From positions 1 to 64,000 of the forward strand of contig NZ_CADESW010000009.1 in assembly GCF_902830275.1 (NCBI RefSeq): 64,000 bases of DNA. Reading direction: 5' to 3'. The first letter of the stretch is position 1; each line of letters starts with the position of its first letter. This stretch comes from Burkholderia stagnalis (GTDB taxonomy: Bacteria > Pseudomonadota > Gammaproteobacteria > Burkholderiales > Burkholderiaceae). The position numbers and the translations under genes were made by a program. The notes under the pieces were generated by a model. That model made no database searches. It worked only from the letters and a program-made list of their open reading frames with translations, and had not been told where the DNA came from. Below are positions 20,460 to 31,710 of this stretch, piece after piece.

Positions 20460-22133
20460 TCAGGCCGCATAGCGGAAGCGGCCGACCAGCGCCTTCAGCG
20501 ACTGCGCCTGATCGTCGAGCGCGCGCGCCGCGGCCGCGGCCTGCTCGACCAGCGCCGCGTTCTGCTGGGTGCCCGCATCCATCTGCGTGACCGCGCGGCC
20601 GATCTCGTCGATACCCGCGCTCTGCTCGCTCGACGCGGCCGAGATCTCGCCCATGATGTCGGTCACGCGCTTCACCGCGCGCACAATGTCGTCCATCGTG
20701 CGGCCCGCATCGTGCGCGAGCGCCGCGCCGTTCGCGACGCGATCGACCGACGCGCCGATCAGCGAGCGGATTTCCTTCGCGGCGGTGGCCGCGCGCTGCG
20801 CGAGCGAGCGCACCTCGCCCGCCACCACCGAGAAGCCGCGCCCCTGCTCGCCGGCCCGCGCCGCCTCGACTGCCGCGTTGAGCGCGAGGATGTTGGTCTG
20901 GAACGCGATTCCCTCGATCACGCCGATGATGTCGCGGATGCTCTTCGCGCTCTCGTCGATCTCGTTCATCGTCGCGACGACCCGGCCGACCACCTCGCCG
21001 CCCGCCTCCGCGACCGCCGACGCATTCCCGGCGAGCGTGCTCGCCTGCCGCGCGTTCTCGGCGTTCTGGCGCACCGTCGACGTCAGCTGCTCCATGCTGG
21101 CCGCGGTCTTCTCGAGCGCGACCGCCTGCTGCTCGGTGCGCTGCGACAGGTCGAGGTTGCCCATCGAGATCTCGCCGGACGCGGACGCGATCGCCTCGGC
21201 GCTGACCGCGATCTCGCGGACCGTCGACGCCAGCCCCGCCTGCATGTCGGACAGCGCGCGCACCATGCTGTCGCGGTCGTGTGCGCCAAGCGTGATCGGG
21301 CGAGTCAGGTCGCCGCTCGCGATATCGGCGGCGATCGCCTTCGCGTACGCGGGCTCGCCGCCGAGCTGCGCGACGAGGCGGCGCACCACCCGCTCGGCGA
21401 TCACGAACGCGAGCACGATCAGCGCGACGGTCGATGCCGCGATCATCGCGAACGACGACGAGAAGATCGTGGCCGACGCATCGAGCGTCGCCTTCGATTT
21501 CGCGCCGCGCGTCTTCACGAGATCGGCGACGAGCTTCTCGAGCTTGCCCGTCTCCACCAGCAGCGACACGTCCTGCGTGCCGACCTGCCAGTTCATCTGC
21601 GACAGGTCGAGCGGCTGCGCGCGCACCAGCGTGACGAAATCGCGCAGATGGCCGCTCCACGTGCCGACCGCCGACGCGAACGCGCGCAGCCGCGCGGCAT
21701 CGTCCGCGTCCTGCGCGTCCGCATCCTGCTGCAGCGCGCCGAGCGCCTTGCCGATCGACGCAAGCCCGGCATCGATCTCGGCGCCGAGCTCGTCGCGCTC
21801 CTTCGCGGTGGACGCGGTCAGCAGCATCTTCTGCGCGCGGCTCGCGCGCAGCACTTCGGCCCGCACGTCCTGCGCCGCGCGGCTCGCGACGTGCCCCTGC
21901 TCGTAGACCGATGCGATCGAGCCGTTCAGGCGGCTGATCTGCGCGAGCGAGAACACCCCCATCGCCAGCGTGCCGACCAGCAGCACCGCGAACGCGGCGC
22001 GCAGCGTGGCCTTCACGCTCCACGGCCGCCGCGCGGGCCGGGCTGCCCGTGCAGTGCGTCCGGCCCGCTTCGCGCCGTCGTCCGGCATCGCGACAGGAGC
22101 GTCCGGCTGCGGACGCAGAGTAGCTGCTTTCAT
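20460..22133 (-). CDS. Methyl-accepting chemotaxis protein
   Basis: 557 residues. A basic 40-residue cytoplasmic lead precedes membrane helix 1 (about 44-64). A periplasmic four-helix-bundle ligand domain follows (about 65-222), then helix 2 (about 225-250), HAMP and the signalling domain. The hairpin tip carries the invariant [20 protein letters not shown]. Methylation-type stretches flank it. The protein ends RYAA with no CheR-binding pentapeptide, so it depends on other receptors for methylation or is methylated poorly (inference). GGGGA lies about ten bases before the chosen ATG. Ligand unknown. No other chemotaxis gene is nearby. Confidence 0.92.
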   Translation of the reverse strand: MKAATLRPQPDAPVAMPDDGAKRAGRTARAARPARRPWSVKATLRAAFAVLLVGTLAMGVFSLAQISRLNGSIASVYEQGHVASRAAQDVRAEVLRASRAQKMLLTASTAKERDELGAEIDAGLASIGKALGALQQDADAQDADDAARLRAFASAVGTWSGHLRDFVTLVRAQPLDLSQMNWQVGTQDVSLLVETGKLEKLVADLVKTRGAKSKATLDASATIFSSSFAMIAASTVALIVLAFVIAERVVRRLVAQLGGEPAYAKAIAADIASGDLTRPITLGAHDRDSMVRALSDMQAGLASTVREIAVSAEAIASASGEISMGNLDLSQRTEQQAVALEKTAASMEQLTSTVRQNAENARQASTLAGNASAVAEAGGEVVGRVVATMNEIDESAKSIRDIIGVIEGIAFQTNILALNAAVEAARAGEQGRGFSVVAGEVRSLAQRAATAAKEIRSLIGASVDRVANGAALAHDAGRTMDDIVRAVKRVTDIMGEISAASSEQSAGIDEIGRAVTQMDAGTQQNAALVEQAAAAARALDDQAQSLKALVGRFRYAA

Positions 22134-22533
22134 CAGATGAGTCCCCGTATTGATCACGCGGCCGGAAAGGTCGGTTCCGGCGTCACCGCGATGGCTGCCG
22201 CGCCTGCGCGTCCGGCCCGGGGCGGCTTGTGGCCGGTGCCCGGGTCGGCGCGCTCGTTCTGGAATCTGTATCGGTTCTACGGCCGCCGTCGGCATTCCTT
22301 GAGTCCGGACGAACGTGTATCCGGCCCCGGCGGCGCCGGATATGGCGCGCGCCGCCAGCGTTATACCCGGCCAAAAAGCCGCACGCGCGACGATTCGTCC
22401 CTTGATGTCCTGTTCGCGACAAAACTTGTCCGGACATTCATGACACGCCACATTACACTCGTTTGACGCTGCAACGATTTCAACGCGCCGTCCCGCACAG
22501 AGCGCGCCCTCTACCTCAACTCGCCCAGCCTTC
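22134..22533. other. 400-base divergent intergenic region before the chemoreceptor and fsr
   Basis: I find no gene here. A 10-base palindrome TGTCCGGACA is at 22427-22436 within a TTGTCC-containing stretch about 100 bases before fsr. I checked for a flagellar sigma-28 promoter reading toward the chemoreceptor and found no adequate match. Any promoters remain unassigned. Confidence 0.4.
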
Positions 22534-23775
22534 ATGGAAACCAGCCTCGACACGCGCGCCGCCGGCCAGGCCGCGCCGGCCGCCCAGCCGTCCGCGGCGC
22601 CGGCCGCCGCCCGCACCGTCTATCCGATCCTCGGCGCGATCAGCTTCTCGCACCTGCTCAACGACATGATCCAGTCGTTGATCCTCGCGATCTACCCGAT
22701 GCTCAAGAGCCAGTTCGCGCTGTCGTTCGCGCAGATCGGCCTGATCACGCTGACCTACCAGATCACCGCGTCGCTGCTGCAGCCGCTCATCGGCCTCTAT
22801 ACCGACAAGCGCCCGCAGCCGTATTCGCTGCCGGTCGGCATGGGCTTCACGCTGTCGGGGCTGCTGATGATGGCCGTCGCGCCGAATTTCACGATGCTGC
22901 TGGCCGCCGCGGCGCTGGTCGGCTGCGGCTCGTCGGTGTTCCATCCGGAATCGTCGCGCGTCGCGCGGATGGCGTCGGGCGGCCAGCACGGGCTCGCGCA
23001 GTCGGTGTTCCAGGTCGGCGGCAATGCCGGCTCCGCGCTCGGCCCGCTGCTCGCCGCGCTGGTGGTCATTCCGCACGGCCAGCACAGCATCGCGTGGTTC
23101 TCGGCGGCCGCGCTCGTCGCGATGGTGGTGCTCGCGTGGATCGGCCGCTGGTACCGGCAGCATCCGTCGATGAAGAAGAAGGCCGCGCATGCGGCGCACG
23201 CGACGCTGTCTCGCGGCCGCGTGATGGCCGCGGTCGGCGTGCTGGTGCTGCTCGTGTTCTCGAAGTATTTCTATCTGGCGAGCATCAACAGCTATTTCAC
23301 GTTCTACCTGATCGACAAGTTCCACCTGTCGGTGCAGGCCGCGCAGCTCCACCTGTTCGTGTTCCTCGCGGCCGTGGCCGCCGGCACGCTGATCGGCGGG
23401 CCGATCGGCGACCGCATCGGCCGCAAGTACGTGATCTGGGTGTCGATCCTCGGCGTTGCGCCGTTCACGCTGCTGCTGCCGTACGCGAACCTGTTCTGGA
23501 CCACCGTGCTGTCCGTGATCATCGGCGTCGTGCTCGCGTCGGCGTTCGCCGCGATCATCGTCTATGCGACGGAGCTGATGCCCGGCAAGGTCGGGATGGT
23601 GGCGGGGCTGTTCTTCGGGCTCTCGTTCGGCCTCGGCGGGGTCGGCGCGGCGGCGCTCGGCCAGCTCGCCGACGCAACGAGCATCACGCTCGTCTACAAG
23701 GTGTGCTCGTTCCTGCCGCTCATCGGCGTGCTGACGGTGTTCCTGCCGGACCTCAAAGGCAGCCGGCGCGCGTAG
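22534..23775 (+). CDS. fsr: Fosmidomycin resistance MFS efflux protein
   Basis: 413 residues, twelve membrane helices. The opening of the transport domain, [20 protein letters not shown], and the later blocks [16 protein letters not shown] and [16 protein letters not shown] are diagnostic of Fsr. E. coli Fsr confers resistance to fosmidomycin, an inhibitor of the non-mevalonate isoprenoid pathway. Its normal substrate is unclear. The N-terminal 28 residues are Ala/Pro-rich and precede the first helix. The protein ends shortly after helix 12 ([10 protein letters not shown]). It is monocistronic and convergent with the nucleosidase gene. Confidence 0.92.
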   Translation: METSLDTRAAGQAAPAAQPSAAPAAARTVYPILGAISFSHLLNDMIQSLILAIYPMLKSQFALSFAQIGLITLTYQITASLLQPLIGLYTDKRPQPYSLPVGMGFTLSGLLMMAVAPNFTMLLAAAALVGCGSSVFHPESSRVARMASGGQHGLAQSVFQVGGNAGSALGPLLAALVVIPHGQHSIAWFSAAALVAMVVLAWIGRWYRQHPSMKKKAAHAAHATLSRGRVMAAVGVLVLLVFSKYFYLASINSYFTFYLIDKFHLSVQAAQLHLFVFLAAVAAGTLIGGPIGDRIGRKYVIWVSILGVAPFTLLLPYANLFWTTVLSVIIGVVLASAFAAIIVYATELMPGKVGMVAGLFFGLSFGLGGVGAAALGQLADATSITLVYKVCSFLPLIGVLTVFLPDLKGSRRA

Positions 23776-23847
23776 CGCCGGCAATGCGACGGGGCCGGCA
23801 CGCGGCGAGGCGCGCCGGCGGCCCGGGGAATCGGACGGCGGCGGCCC

Positions 23848-24636
23848 TCAGGCCGCCGTCGCCGCATGCAGCGTCAGGAAACGCTTGAGGATGCCGGTCG
23901 AGTAGGCGCTGGCGATTTCCGCGAGGAAATGCGAGAAGGACTGGGTCGCGTGATCGTCGGCGGTGTCGGAGATCGTGCGCACGAGCGCGAACGGCACGCC
24001 GTGCTCGACGCACACCTGCGCGATCGCGGCGCCTTCCATCTCGACCGCGAGCGCATCGGGCAGCGCGTCGCGCAACGCGACGACCTCGCGCTCGCTCGAC
24101 ACGAAGCGGTCGCCGCTGATCACGAGCCCGTTGCGCAGCTGCGCGCCGGCGAGCCGGAAGCGCTCGGCGAGCGCGCCGCCCTCTTCCGCGATGAACTGCG
24201 CGCACGCGGCCTTCAGCCGCGCGGACAGCTCGGCGTCGGGTTCGAAATGCGTGATGCCGAGCAGCGGCACCTCGTAGCGCGGGAACAGCGGCGACGCATC
24301 GAGATCGTGCTGCAGCAGCGTATCCGCGACGACGACGTCGCCCACCCGCACCGCACGCGACACGCCGCCCGCCACGCCCGTGAACACGATGCCGGCGACG
24401 CCGAATACGTGGATCAGCGCACTGACCGTCGCCGCGGCCGCGACCTTGCCGACCCGCGCGAGCGTGACGACGCACGCCGCGCCGTGCACGACGCCGACGT
24501 GATAGTCGCGGCGGCCGAGCGTGACCGTCTCGACCGCACCTTCGGCGCGCATCGCGGCGATCAGGTCGCCGAGTTCCTCGGGCAGCGCGGCGAGAATGCC
24601 GAGCGGCTTGCCCGGCGAAGAAGACGTGATGCTCAT
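23848..24636 (-). CDS. mtnN: 5'-methylthioadenosine/S-adenosylhomocysteine nucleosidase
   Basis: 262 residues. It starts GILAALPEELGDLIAAM, shows the phosphorylase-fold GVAGGVSRAVRVGDVVVAD, and has the catalytic MEGAAIAQVC glutamate and ISDTADDHA aspartate near the C terminus. It hydrolyses MTA, SAH and 5'-deoxyadenosine to adenine, recycling methyl-cycle by-products and feeding autoinducer-2 chemistry. About 20-25 residues longer than E. coli Pfs, mostly in the N-terminal lead and central loop. Its ATG overlaps the uvrD stop codon by four bases (ATGA), so it is translated after uvrD. Confidence 0.93.
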   Translation of the reverse strand: MSITSSSPGKPLGILAALPEELGDLIAAMRAEGAVETVTLGRRDYHVGVVHGAACVVTLARVGKVAAAATVSALIHVFGVAGIVFTGVAGGVSRAVRVGDVVVADTLLQHDLDASPLFPRYEVPLLGITHFEPDAELSARLKAACAQFIAEEGGALAERFRLAGAQLRNGLVISGDRFVSSEREVVALRDALPDALAVEMEGAAIAQVCVEHGVPFALVRTISDTADDHATQSFSHFLAEIASAYSTGILKRFLTLHAATAA

Positions 24637-26999
24637 TCGACCGCCTGCAGTTTCGCGACCGCCAGCGCGAGCCATTTCTCGCCGTGCCGCTTGAATTTCA
24701 CCTGGGCCTTCGCATCCGCGCCGTTGCCTTCGAGCGCGGTGACGGTGCCTTCGCCGAATTTGGTGTGGAACACCTGCTGGCCGACCCGGAAGCCGGTGTC
24801 GGCCGCGCGCTGCTGGTTCGCGAACGCGGGCAGCGGCGCGGATACGGCCGCATCGACGATCTGCTCGCGACTGCCGCCGCCCGGCCGCGCGAACCAGTCG
24901 CGCCCCCAGGCCGCGTTGTCGCTGCGGCCGCCGCCCCAGCGCGAACCCGCCTCGACCTTCGGCGTCAGCCACTTCAGCACGTGCTGCGGCAGTTCGTCGA
25001 AGAAGCGCGAACGCACGTTGTAGCGCGTCTGGCCGTGCAGCATGCGGCTTTGCGCGAACGACAGGTAGAGCCGCTCCTTCGCGCGCGTGATCGCGACGTA
25101 CATCAGGCGCCGCTCCTCCTCGAGGCCGTCGGATTCGAGCACGCTGTTCTCGTGCGGGAACAGCCCTTCCTCGAGGCCGGTGATGAACACCGCCGCGAAT
25201 TCGAGCCCCTTCGCCGCGTGCACCGTCATCAGCTGCACGGCGTCCTGGCCGGCCTGCGCCTGGTTGTCGCCGGCCTCCAGCGACGCGTGCGACAGGAAGC
25301 CCGCGAGCGGCGTCATCGTGTCGGGGTTTTGCGCCGGGTCGCCGAGCGGCGCCGCGTCCAGCACGTCGACGGCCGCGCCGTCCGGCTGCGCGCGAAGCTC
25401 GGGCGCGGCGATCGCACCCGCGCGCAGCGGAATCGAGCGGGCCGGCGTGTCGAGCCCGTAGCCCTCCTCGCCGACGAACGCGGTGGCCGCGTTGACGAGT
25501 TCCTGCAAGTTCTCGAGCCGGTCCTGGCCTTCGCGCTCGCCCTGGTAGAAATCGGCCAGGCCGCTCGCGCGCACCACGTATTCGACCGTTTCCGGCAGGC
25601 TCATCTGCTGCGTGTCGGCACGCATCTTCGCGATCAGGTTCGCGAACGCGCCGAGGCTCGAGCCGGCCTTGCCGGTCACGTACGGAATCGCCGCGGCCAT
25701 CGCGCAGCCGTACAGGCGCGCGGCATCTGCGAGCTGCTCGATCGAGCGCGCGCCGATGCCGCGCGCCGGGAAGTTCACGACGCGCGCGAACGCGGTGTCG
25801 TCGTTCGGGTTGTCGATCAGGCGCAGGTACGCGAGCGCGTGCTTGATTTCCTGCCGCTCGAAAAAGCGCAGGCCGCCATACACGCGGTACGCGATGCCGG
25901 CCGTCATCAGCGTGTGCTCGATCGCGCGCGACTGCGCGTTGCTGCGGTACAGGATCGCGACCTCGCTGCGCGCCATCCCGCTGTTGATCAGCGAGCGGAT
26001 CTCCTCGACGATCCAGCCCGCTTCCTGCGAATCGGTGGCCGCCTCGTACACGCGCACGGGCTCGCCGTGGCCGGCATCCGTGCGCAGGTTCTTGCCGAGG
26101 CGGTGCGCGTTGTTCGAGATCAGGTGGTTCGCCGCGTCGAGGATGTTGCCGTGCGACCGGTAGTTCTGTTCGAGCTTGATCAGGTTGCGCACCCGGAACT
26201 CGTCCTCGAAGTCGCGCATGTTGCCGACGTTCGCGCCGCGGAACGCGTAGATCGACTGGTCGTCGTCGCCCACCGCGAAGATCGCGTTCTGGCCGCCCGC
26301 GAGCAGCTTCAGCCACGCGTACTGCAGCTTGTTCGTATCCTGGAACTCGTCGACGAGGATGTGCTTGAAGCGCGCCTGGTAATGCGCGCGCAGCGGCGGG
26401 TTGTGCGCGAGCAGCTCGTAGCAGCGCAGCAGCAGCTCGGGGAAGTCGACGACGCCCTCTCGCTGGCACTGCTGGTCGTAGGCCTGGTAGATCTCGACGA
26501 ACTTGCGGTTGAAGCTGTCGGTCGCGTCGACCTTGTCGGGCCGCAGCCCCTGCTCCTTCGCATTGTTGATGAAGTACTGGACGTTCTTCGGCGGATACTT
26601 CTCGTCGTCGATGTTCGCGCCCTTCATCAGCCGCTTGATCGCGGACAGCTGGTCGGACGTGTCGAGGATCTGGAAGGTCTGCGGCAGGCCCGCGTCGCGG
26701 TAGTGCGCGCGCAGCATCCGGTTGCACAGGCCGTGGAACGTGCCGATCCACATCCCGCGCGTGTCGATCGGCATCATCGCCGACAGGCGCGCCATCATCT
26801 CGCGCGCGGCCTTGTTCGTGAAGGTGACGGCGAGCACGGTCGCGGGCGACGCGTAGCCCTGCTGGATCAGCCACGCGATCCGCGTGATCAGCACGCGCGT
26901 CTTGCCGCTGCCCGCCCCCGCGAGGATCAGCGCCGGTTCGTTCGGCAACGTGACGGCGGCGTATTGTTCAGGGTTCAGATTCGCGAGCAGATCGGGCAT
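24633..26999 (-). CDS. uvrD: UvrD/PcrA-type ATP-dependent DNA helicase
   Basis: 788 residues, a full-length SF1A helicase. Visible motifs are the Q region LNPEQYAAV, Walker A AGAGSGKT, Ia [10 protein letters not shown], motif II DEFQDTN, motif [16 protein letters not shown], motif [11 protein letters not shown] and motif [13 protein letters not shown]. It unwinds DNA 3' to 5' in mismatch and nucleotide excision repair. The C-terminal tail after about residue 700 includes a Tudor-like PcrA/UvrD end ([14 protein letters not shown]). It is first in a two-gene unit with mtnN and divergent from valS. Confidence 0.96.
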   Translation of the reverse strand: MPDLLANLNPEQYAAVTLPNEPALILAGAGSGKTRVLITRIAWLIQQGYASPATVLAVTFTNKAAREMMARLSAMMPIDTRGMWIGTFHGLCNRMLRAHYRDAGLPQTFQILDTSDQLSAIKRLMKGANIDDEKYPPKNVQYFINNAKEQGLRPDKVDATDSFNRKFVEIYQAYDQQCQREGVVDFPELLLRCYELLAHNPPLRAHYQARFKHILVDEFQDTNKLQYAWLKLLAGGQNAIFAVGDDDQSIYAFRGANVGNMRDFEDEFRVRNLIKLEQNYRSHGNILDAANHLISNNAHRLGKNLRTDAGHGEPVRVYEAATDSQEAGWIVEEIRSLINSGMARSEVAILYRSNAQSRAIEHTLMTAGIAYRVYGGLRFFERQEIKHALAYLRLIDNPNDDTAFARVVNFPARGIGARSIEQLADAARLYGCAMAAAIPYVTGKAGSSLGAFANLIAKMRADTQQMSLPETVEYVVRASGLADFYQGEREGQDRLENLQELVNAATAFVGEEGYGLDTPARSIPLRAGAIAAPELRAQPDGAAVDVLDAAPLGDPAQNPDTMTPLAGFLSHASLEAGDNQAQAGQDAVQLMTVHAAKGLEFAAVFITGLEEGLFPHENSVLESDGLEEERRLMYVAITRAKERLYLSFAQSRMLHGQTRYNVRSRFFDELPQHVLKWLTPKVEAGSRWGGGRSDNAAWGRDWFARPGGGSREQIVDAAVSAPLPAFANQQRAADTGFRVGQQVFHTKFGEGTVTALEGNGADAKAQVKFKRHGEKWLALAVAKLQAVE

Positions 27000-27037
27000 G
27001 GAGTGGCAGCGGGCGTGCGGTGGAACGTAAGTCCGCC

Positions 27038-27043
27038 ATTATA
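27038..27043 (-). promoter_or_regulatory. Candidate -10 box for uvrD
   Basis: TATAAT on the minus strand lies 39 bases before the uvrD ATG. A matching -35 is not evident. Confidence 0.4.
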
Positions 27044-27100
27044 AATCCGCCGCGCGACTTGCCGGGATCAGCGCGGCGCGACCCGTCGGCGCGGCGGGCG

Positions 27101-27130
27101 GTGACCGGCCGATGCGCATCCATTTATAAT
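27101..27130 (+). promoter_or_regulatory. Candidate sigma-70 promoter for valS
   Basis: GTGACC at 27101-27106 (four of six against TTGACA) and a perfect TATAAT at 27125-27130 are separated by 18 bases. The -10 box lies 49 bases before the valS start. Confidence 0.6.
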
Positions 27131-27178
27131 CGATGGTTTACGTATCCAATTCACGCATTTTTCAGCAAATTTCCGACC

Positions 27179-30046
27179 ATGAGCGACAGCACGCTGGCGA
27201 AGAGTTTCGAGCCCCACACCATCGAGTCCCAATGGGGGCCGGAGTGGGAAAAACGCGGCTATGCCGCCCCGGCATTCGACCCGGCCCGGCCTGATTTCTC
27301 GATCCAGCTGCCGCCGCCGAACGTCACGGGCACGCTGCACATGGGCCACGCGTTCAACCAGACGATCATGGACGGCCTCACCCGCTACCACCGGATGCTC
27401 GGCGAGAACACGCTGTGGGTGCCGGGCACCGACCACGCGGGGATCGCAACCCAGATCGTCGTCGAGCGCCAGCTCGACGCGCAGGGCGTGTCGCGCCACG
27501 ACCTCGGCCGCGAGAAGTTCGTCGAGCGCGTGTGGGAATGGAAGGAAAAATCGGGGTCGACGATCACGGGCCAGGTGCGCCGCCTCGGCGCGTCGCCCGA
27601 CTGGTCGCGCGAATACTTCACGATGGACGACAAGATGTCGGCCGCCGTGCGCGACGTGTTCGTCACGCTCTATGAACAGGGCCTGATCTACCGCGGCAAG
27701 CGCCTCGTCAACTGGGATCCGGTGCTGCTCACCGCCGTGTCCGACCTCGAGGTCGCGAGCGAAGAGGAAAACGGCCACCTGTGGCACATCCGCTACCCGC
27801 TCGTCGACGGCTCGGGCACGCTGACCGTCGCGACCACCCGCCCCGAGACGATGCTCGGCGACGTCGCGCTGATGGTTCATCCGGAAGACGAGCGCTACGC
27901 GCACCTGATCGGCAAGCTCGTCACGCTGCCGCTGACGGGCCGCGAGATCCCGGTGATCGCCGACGACTACGTCGACCGCGAATTCGGCACCGGCGTCGTG
28001 AAGGTCACGCCGGCGCACGACTTCAACGACTACCAGGTCGGCCTGCGCCACAACCTCGCGCCGATCGAGATCCTGACGCTCGACGCGAAGATCAACGACA
28101 ACGGCCCCGAGCAGTATCGCGGCCTCGACCGCTTCGACGCGCGCAAGGCGATCGTCGCCGACCTCGACGCGCAGGGCTTCCTCGATTCCGTGAAGCCGCA
28201 CAAGCTGATGGTGCCGCGCGGCGACCGCACGGGCGTCGTGATCGAGCCGATGCTGACCGACCAGTGGTTCGTCGCGATGTCGAAGCCGGCGCCGGAAGGC
28301 ACGTTCAACCCGGGCAAGTCGATCACCGACGTGTCGCTCGACGTGGTGCGCAGCGGCCAGATCAAGTTCGTGCCGGAAAACTGGACGACCACCTACTACC
28401 AGTGGCTCGAAAACATCCAGGACTGGTGCATCTCGCGCCAGCTGTGGTGGGGCCACCAGATTCCCGCGTGGTACGGCGAGAACGGCGAGGTGTTCGTCGC
28501 GCGCAACGAGGAAGAGGCGCGCGCGCAGGCGGCCGCGAAGGGCTACGCGGGCGCGCTCAAGCGTGACGAGGACGTGCTCGACACGTGGTTCTCGTCGGCG
28601 CTCGTGCCGTTCTCGTCGCTCGGCTGGCCGAACGAGACGCCGGAGCTGAAGCACTTCCTGCCGTCGTCGGTGCTCGTCACCGGCTTCGACATCATCTTCT
28701 TCTGGGTCGCCCGGATGGTGATGATGACGACCCACTTCACGGGTCAGGTGCCGTTCCACACCGTCTACGTGCACGGCCTCGTGCGCGACGCGGAAGGCCA
28801 GAAGATGTCGAAGAGCAAGGGCAACACGCTCGACCCGATCGACATCGTCGACGGCATCGACCTCGAAGCGCTGGTCGCGAAGCGCACGACGGGCCTGATG
28901 AACCCGAAGCAGGCCGCGACGATCGAGAAGAAGACGCGCAAGGAATTCCCGGACGGCATCGCCGCGTTCGGCACCGATGCGCTGCGCTTCACGATGGCGT
29001 CGATGGCGACGCTCGGCCGCAACGTGAACTTCGACCTCGCGCGCTGCGAAGGCTACCGCAACTTCTGCAACAAGCTGTGGAACGCGACGCGCTTCGTGCT
29101 GATGAACTGCGAAGGCCACGACTGCGGGCTCGACAAGCCGGAACTGTGCGGCGCGGGCGACTGCGGCCCCGGCGGCTACCTCGATTTCTCGGCGGCCGAC
29201 CGCTGGATCGTGTCGCTGCTGCAGCGCACCGAGGCCGACATCGCGAAGGGCTTCGCCGACTACCGCTTCGACAACATCGCGAACAGCATCTACAAGTTCG
29301 TCTGGGACGAGTACTGCGACTGGTATCTCGAGCTCGCGAAGGTGCAGATCCAGAACGGCACGCCGGAGCAGCAGCGCGCGACGCGCCGCACGCTGCTGCG
29401 CGTGCTCGAGACGGTGCTGCGCCTCGCGCACCCGATCATCCCGTTCATCACGGAAGCGCTGTGGCAGAAGGTGGCGCCGCTCGCGGGCCGCTATCCGCCG
29501 GGCAAGGCCGAAGGCGAAGCGTCGCTGATGACGCAGCCGTATCCGGTCGCTGACCTGAAGAAGATCGACGAGGCGTCCGAGCAATGGGCGGCCGACCTGA
29601 AGGCGATCATCGACGCGTGCCGCAACCTGCGCGGCGAGATGAACCTGTCGCCGGCGACCAAGGTGCCGCTGCTCGCGGCCGGCGACGCCGAGCGCCTGCG
29701 CGCGTTCGCGCCGTACGTGCAGGCCCTCGCCCGCCTGTCCGACGTGCAGATCCTCGCGGACGAAGCCGCGCTCGACCAGGAAGCGCACGGCGCGCCGATC
29801 GCGATCGTCGGCCGGAACAAGCTGGTGCTGAAGGTGGAGATCGACGTCAAGGCGGAGCGCGAGCGCCTGTCGAAGGAAGTCGCGCGCCTGACGGGCGAGA
29901 TCGCGAAATGCCAGGCGAAGCTCGGCAACGAGGCGTTCGTCGCGAAAGCGCCGCCCGCCGTGGTCGAGCAGGAGCAGAAGCGTCTCGCCGAGTTCCAGAG
30001 CACGCTCGAGAAGCTCGGCGCGCAACTCGAGCGGTTGCCCGCGTAA
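27179..30046 (+). CDS. valS: Valine-tRNA ligase
   Basis: 955 residues. The class I signatures are present: the HIGH-type motif in [12 protein letters not shown] near residue 46 and KMSKSKGN near residue 540. The editing domain lies between, and a C-terminal coiled-coil arm occupies about the last 70 residues ([20 protein letters not shown]). It charges tRNA-Val with valine and hydrolyses mischarged threonine. The start [10 protein letters not shown] follows the family; in-frame sequence upstream crosses the promoter and is rejected. A TATAAT box lies 49 bases upstream. galU begins 83 bases after the stop but has its own -10 box. Confidence 0.97.
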   Translation: MSDSTLAKSFEPHTIESQWGPEWEKRGYAAPAFDPARPDFSIQLPPPNVTGTLHMGHAFNQTIMDGLTRYHRMLGENTLWVPGTDHAGIATQIVVERQLDAQGVSRHDLGREKFVERVWEWKEKSGSTITGQVRRLGASPDWSREYFTMDDKMSAAVRDVFVTLYEQGLIYRGKRLVNWDPVLLTAVSDLEVASEEENGHLWHIRYPLVDGSGTLTVATTRPETMLGDVALMVHPEDERYAHLIGKLVTLPLTGREIPVIADDYVDREFGTGVVKVTPAHDFNDYQVGLRHNLAPIEILTLDAKINDNGPEQYRGLDRFDARKAIVADLDAQGFLDSVKPHKLMVPRGDRTGVVIEPMLTDQWFVAMSKPAPEGTFNPGKSITDVSLDVVRSGQIKFVPENWTTTYYQWLENIQDWCISRQLWWGHQIPAWYGENGEVFVARNEEEARAQAAAKGYAGALKRDEDVLDTWFSSALVPFSSLGWPNETPELKHFLPSSVLVTGFDIIFFWVARMVMMTTHFTGQVPFHTVYVHGLVRDAEGQKMSKSKGNTLDPIDIVDGIDLEALVAKRTTGLMNPKQAATIEKKTRKEFPDGIAAFGTDALRFTMASMATLGRNVNFDLARCEGYRNFCNKLWNATRFVLMNCEGHDCGLDKPELCGAGDCGPGGYLDFSAADRWIVSLLQRTEADIAKGFADYRFDNIANSIYKFVWDEYCDWYLELAKVQIQNGTPEQQRATRRTLLRVLETVLRLAHPIIPFITEALWQKVAPLAGRYPPGKAEGEASLMTQPYPVADLKKIDEASEQWAADLKAIIDACRNLRGEMNLSPATKVPLLAAGDAERLRAFAPYVQALARLSDVQILADEAALDQEAHGAPIAIVGRNKLVLKVEIDVKAERERLSKEVARLTGEIAKCQAKLGNEAFVAKAPPAVVEQEQKRLAEFQSTLEKLGAQLERLPA

Positions 30047-30072
30047 CAAACCGTAAGGGTGTTTGCGCTCAC

Positions 30073-30078
30073 TATAAT
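30073..30078 (+). promoter_or_regulatory. Candidate -10 box for galU
   Basis: A perfect TATAAT sits 51 bases before the galU ATG, within the 83-base gap after valS. No good -35 is placed at 16-18 bases, so readthrough from valS may also contribute. Confidence 0.45.
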
Positions 30079-30129
30079 GCGGGCGCGAACATCAACCGCA
30101 GTGTCGATTACAGGAACAAAGGTTCGATC

Positions 30130-31014
30130 ATGTTGAAAGTCACCAAGGCAGTATTCCCGGTCGCAGGCCTCGGAACGCGCTTCCTGCCCGCGACCAAGGC
30201 CAGCCCGAAAGAGATGCTGCCGGTCGTCGACAAGCCGCTGATCCAGTACGCGGTCGAGGAAGCGATCGCCGCCGGCATCACGGAAATGATCTTCGTCACC
30301 GGGCGCAGCAAGCGTGCGATCGAGGACCACTTCGACAAGTCCTACGAAATCGAGGCGGAACTCGAGGCGCGCGGCAAGGAAAAGCTGCTGGAGCTGGTGC
30401 GCAGCATCAAGCCGAGCCACGTCGACTGCTTCTACGTGCGCCAGCCGGAAGCGCTCGGCCTCGGCCACGCGGTGCTGTGCGCGGAGAAGCTCGTCGCGGA
30501 CAACCCGTTCGCGGTGATCCTCGCCGACGACCTGCTCGACGGCAACCCGCCCGTGATGAAGCAGATGGTCGACGTGTTCGACCACTATCACAGCTCGGTG
30601 ATCGGCGTCGAAGAGATCCCGCCGTCGGAGACGAAGTCGTACGGCATCGTCGACGGCAAGGAATGGGAAGAGTCGATCATCAAGATGTCGGCGATCGTCG
30701 AGAAGCCGGCGCCGGAAGTCGCGCCGTCGAACCTCGGCGTGGTGGGCCGCTACATCCTGAAGCCGCGGATCTTCGAGCACCTGCGCGCGCTGAAGCCGGG
30801 CGCGGGCGGCGAGCTGCAGCTGACCGACGCGATCGAGGCGCTGCTCGCCGACGAGCAGGTGCTGGCCTACAAGTACCAGGGCACGCGCTACGACTGCGGC
30901 AGCAAGCTCGGCTACCTGAAGGCGACCGTCGAGTTCGCGCTGCGCCACCCGGAAGTCGGCACCGAGTTCGAAGAATACCTGCGCACGCGCGGCATCACGC
31001 CGCCGGCCGCATAA
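30130..31014 (+). CDS. galU: UTP-glucose-1-phosphate uridylyltransferase
   Basis: 294 residues. The nucleotidyltransferase loop [20 protein letters not shown] is at the N terminus. Also present are [12 protein letters not shown], the metal-site DDLLDG near residue 135, and the C-terminal [13 protein letters not shown]. It makes UDP-glucose, the precursor for LPS core, exopolysaccharide and galactose metabolism. AAAGG is seven bases before the ATG. It is single and convergent with the lipoprotein gene across a perfect hairpin. Confidence 0.96.
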   Translation: MLKVTKAVFPVAGLGTRFLPATKASPKEMLPVVDKPLIQYAVEEAIAAGITEMIFVTGRSKRAIEDHFDKSYEIEAELEARGKEKLLELVRSIKPSHVDCFYVRQPEALGLGHAVLCAEKLVADNPFAVILADDLLDGNPPVMKQMVDVFDHYHSSVIGVEEIPPSETKSYGIVDGKEWEESIIKMSAIVEKPAPEVAPSNLGVVGRYILKPRIFEHLRALKPGAGGELQLTDAIEALLADEQVLAYKYQGTRYDCGSKLGYLKATVEFALRHPEVGTEFEEYLRTRGITPPAA

Positions 31015-31022
31015 CGCGGCCA

Positions 31023-31044
31023 GGGCCCGCGGCACCGCGGGCCC
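31023..31044. terminator. Perfect GC hairpin after galU
   Basis: GGGCCCGCGG (31023-31032) and CCGCGGGCCC (31035-31044) pair perfectly around a two-base gap, nine bases after galU. It lacks a T run but lies between convergent genes and may stop both. Confidence 0.55.
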
Positions 31045-31062
31045 GCCGGATGGCCGGCGCGC

Positions 31063-31674
31063 TCAGCGCGCGGCCGGTTTCACCGAGACGACGCCCGGCA
31101 TCCCGCCCGCGTCGTCTTTTTTCGTCTTCACGAGCCAGCCTTCGCCGGCCTCGAACGGCAGTTTCGCCAGCGCGCTCTTCACGAGCGCGGGCGCCGCATG
31201 CCCGGTTCCGGGCTCGCGATCGCGCAGCGCCGCCGACACGCGATACACGTCGGCGCCCGATTTCGCGTCGACGAACCGCAGCGTCAGCACGTGACGATAG
31301 ACCGTGCCGGCGAACGGCAGCCCGAGCGGCGCCGGCCCGTCGACCATGACGCACGCGCTGCTCGCGCCGCCGCACTGCTCGGCCGACGCCGCGACCGCGG
31401 CGGGCTGCGTCGCATACGCGATCGACAGCCGGTAGCGCGCGCGCTCGGGCGCCTGCGCGTCGAACCCGCCGCGCGCAAGCTCGTCGTGCACGAGCGATTC
31501 GATCTGCTTGTATTCGGCGTCGTCCGCCTGCGCGGCGCTGCGCACGAACCCGTAGCCATGCCCGCCCGACGCGAACGCGTCCGGCCGCCCGACCGCGCTC
31601 ACGCCGCTCGTCACGCCGGCGCACCCCGCCAACAGCCCCGCCGCCAGCGCGACGGCCGCCCATTCATGTTTCAT
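31063..31674 (-). CDS. Putative lipoprotein, DUF4136-like
   Basis: 203 residues. The signal peptide ends in the lipobox GLLAGC, with lipidation at Cys18. The mature part begins with a Gly/Ser-rich linker, then GYGFVRSAAQADDAEYKQIE and, near the middle, RARYRLSIAYATQP. The pattern of a short beta-rich domain with a long amphipathic helix resembles DUF4136 outer-membrane lipoproteins, but I hold that family call loosely. GGGGAA lies before the chosen ATG. It follows the CHASE2 kinase gene by 36 bases on the same strand and may belong to that operon, which would place a lipoprotein beside a periplasmic sensor system. Function unknown. Confidence 0.65.
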   Translation of the reverse strand: MKHEWAAVALAAGLLAGCAGVTSGVSAVGRPDAFASGGHGYGFVRSAAQADDAEYKQIESLVHDELARGGFDAQAPERARYRLSIAYATQPAAVAASAEQCGGASSACVMVDGPAPLGLPFAGTVYRHVLTLRFVDAKSGADVYRVSAALRDREPGTGHAAPALVKSALAKLPFEAGEGWLVKTKKDDAGGMPGVVSVKPAAR

Positions 31675-31710
31675 GACTTCCCCCAATGCTTGCCGTCGTG
31701 CCCGGCCCTG

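Noticed and set aside
22134..22533. Possible flagellar sigma-28 promoter for the chemoreceptor
   Set aside because: A partial CCGATA-like match exists but no TAAA lies 15 bases from it.
22516..23784. Long open frame opposite fsr
   Set aside because: His/Arg/Asp-rich repeats of the kind seen opposite membrane-protein genes; no ribosome site or motif.
27068..30049. A 993-residue open frame opposite valS
   Set aside because: Antisense shadow of valS with low-complexity Arg/Leu/Val composition and no family motif.
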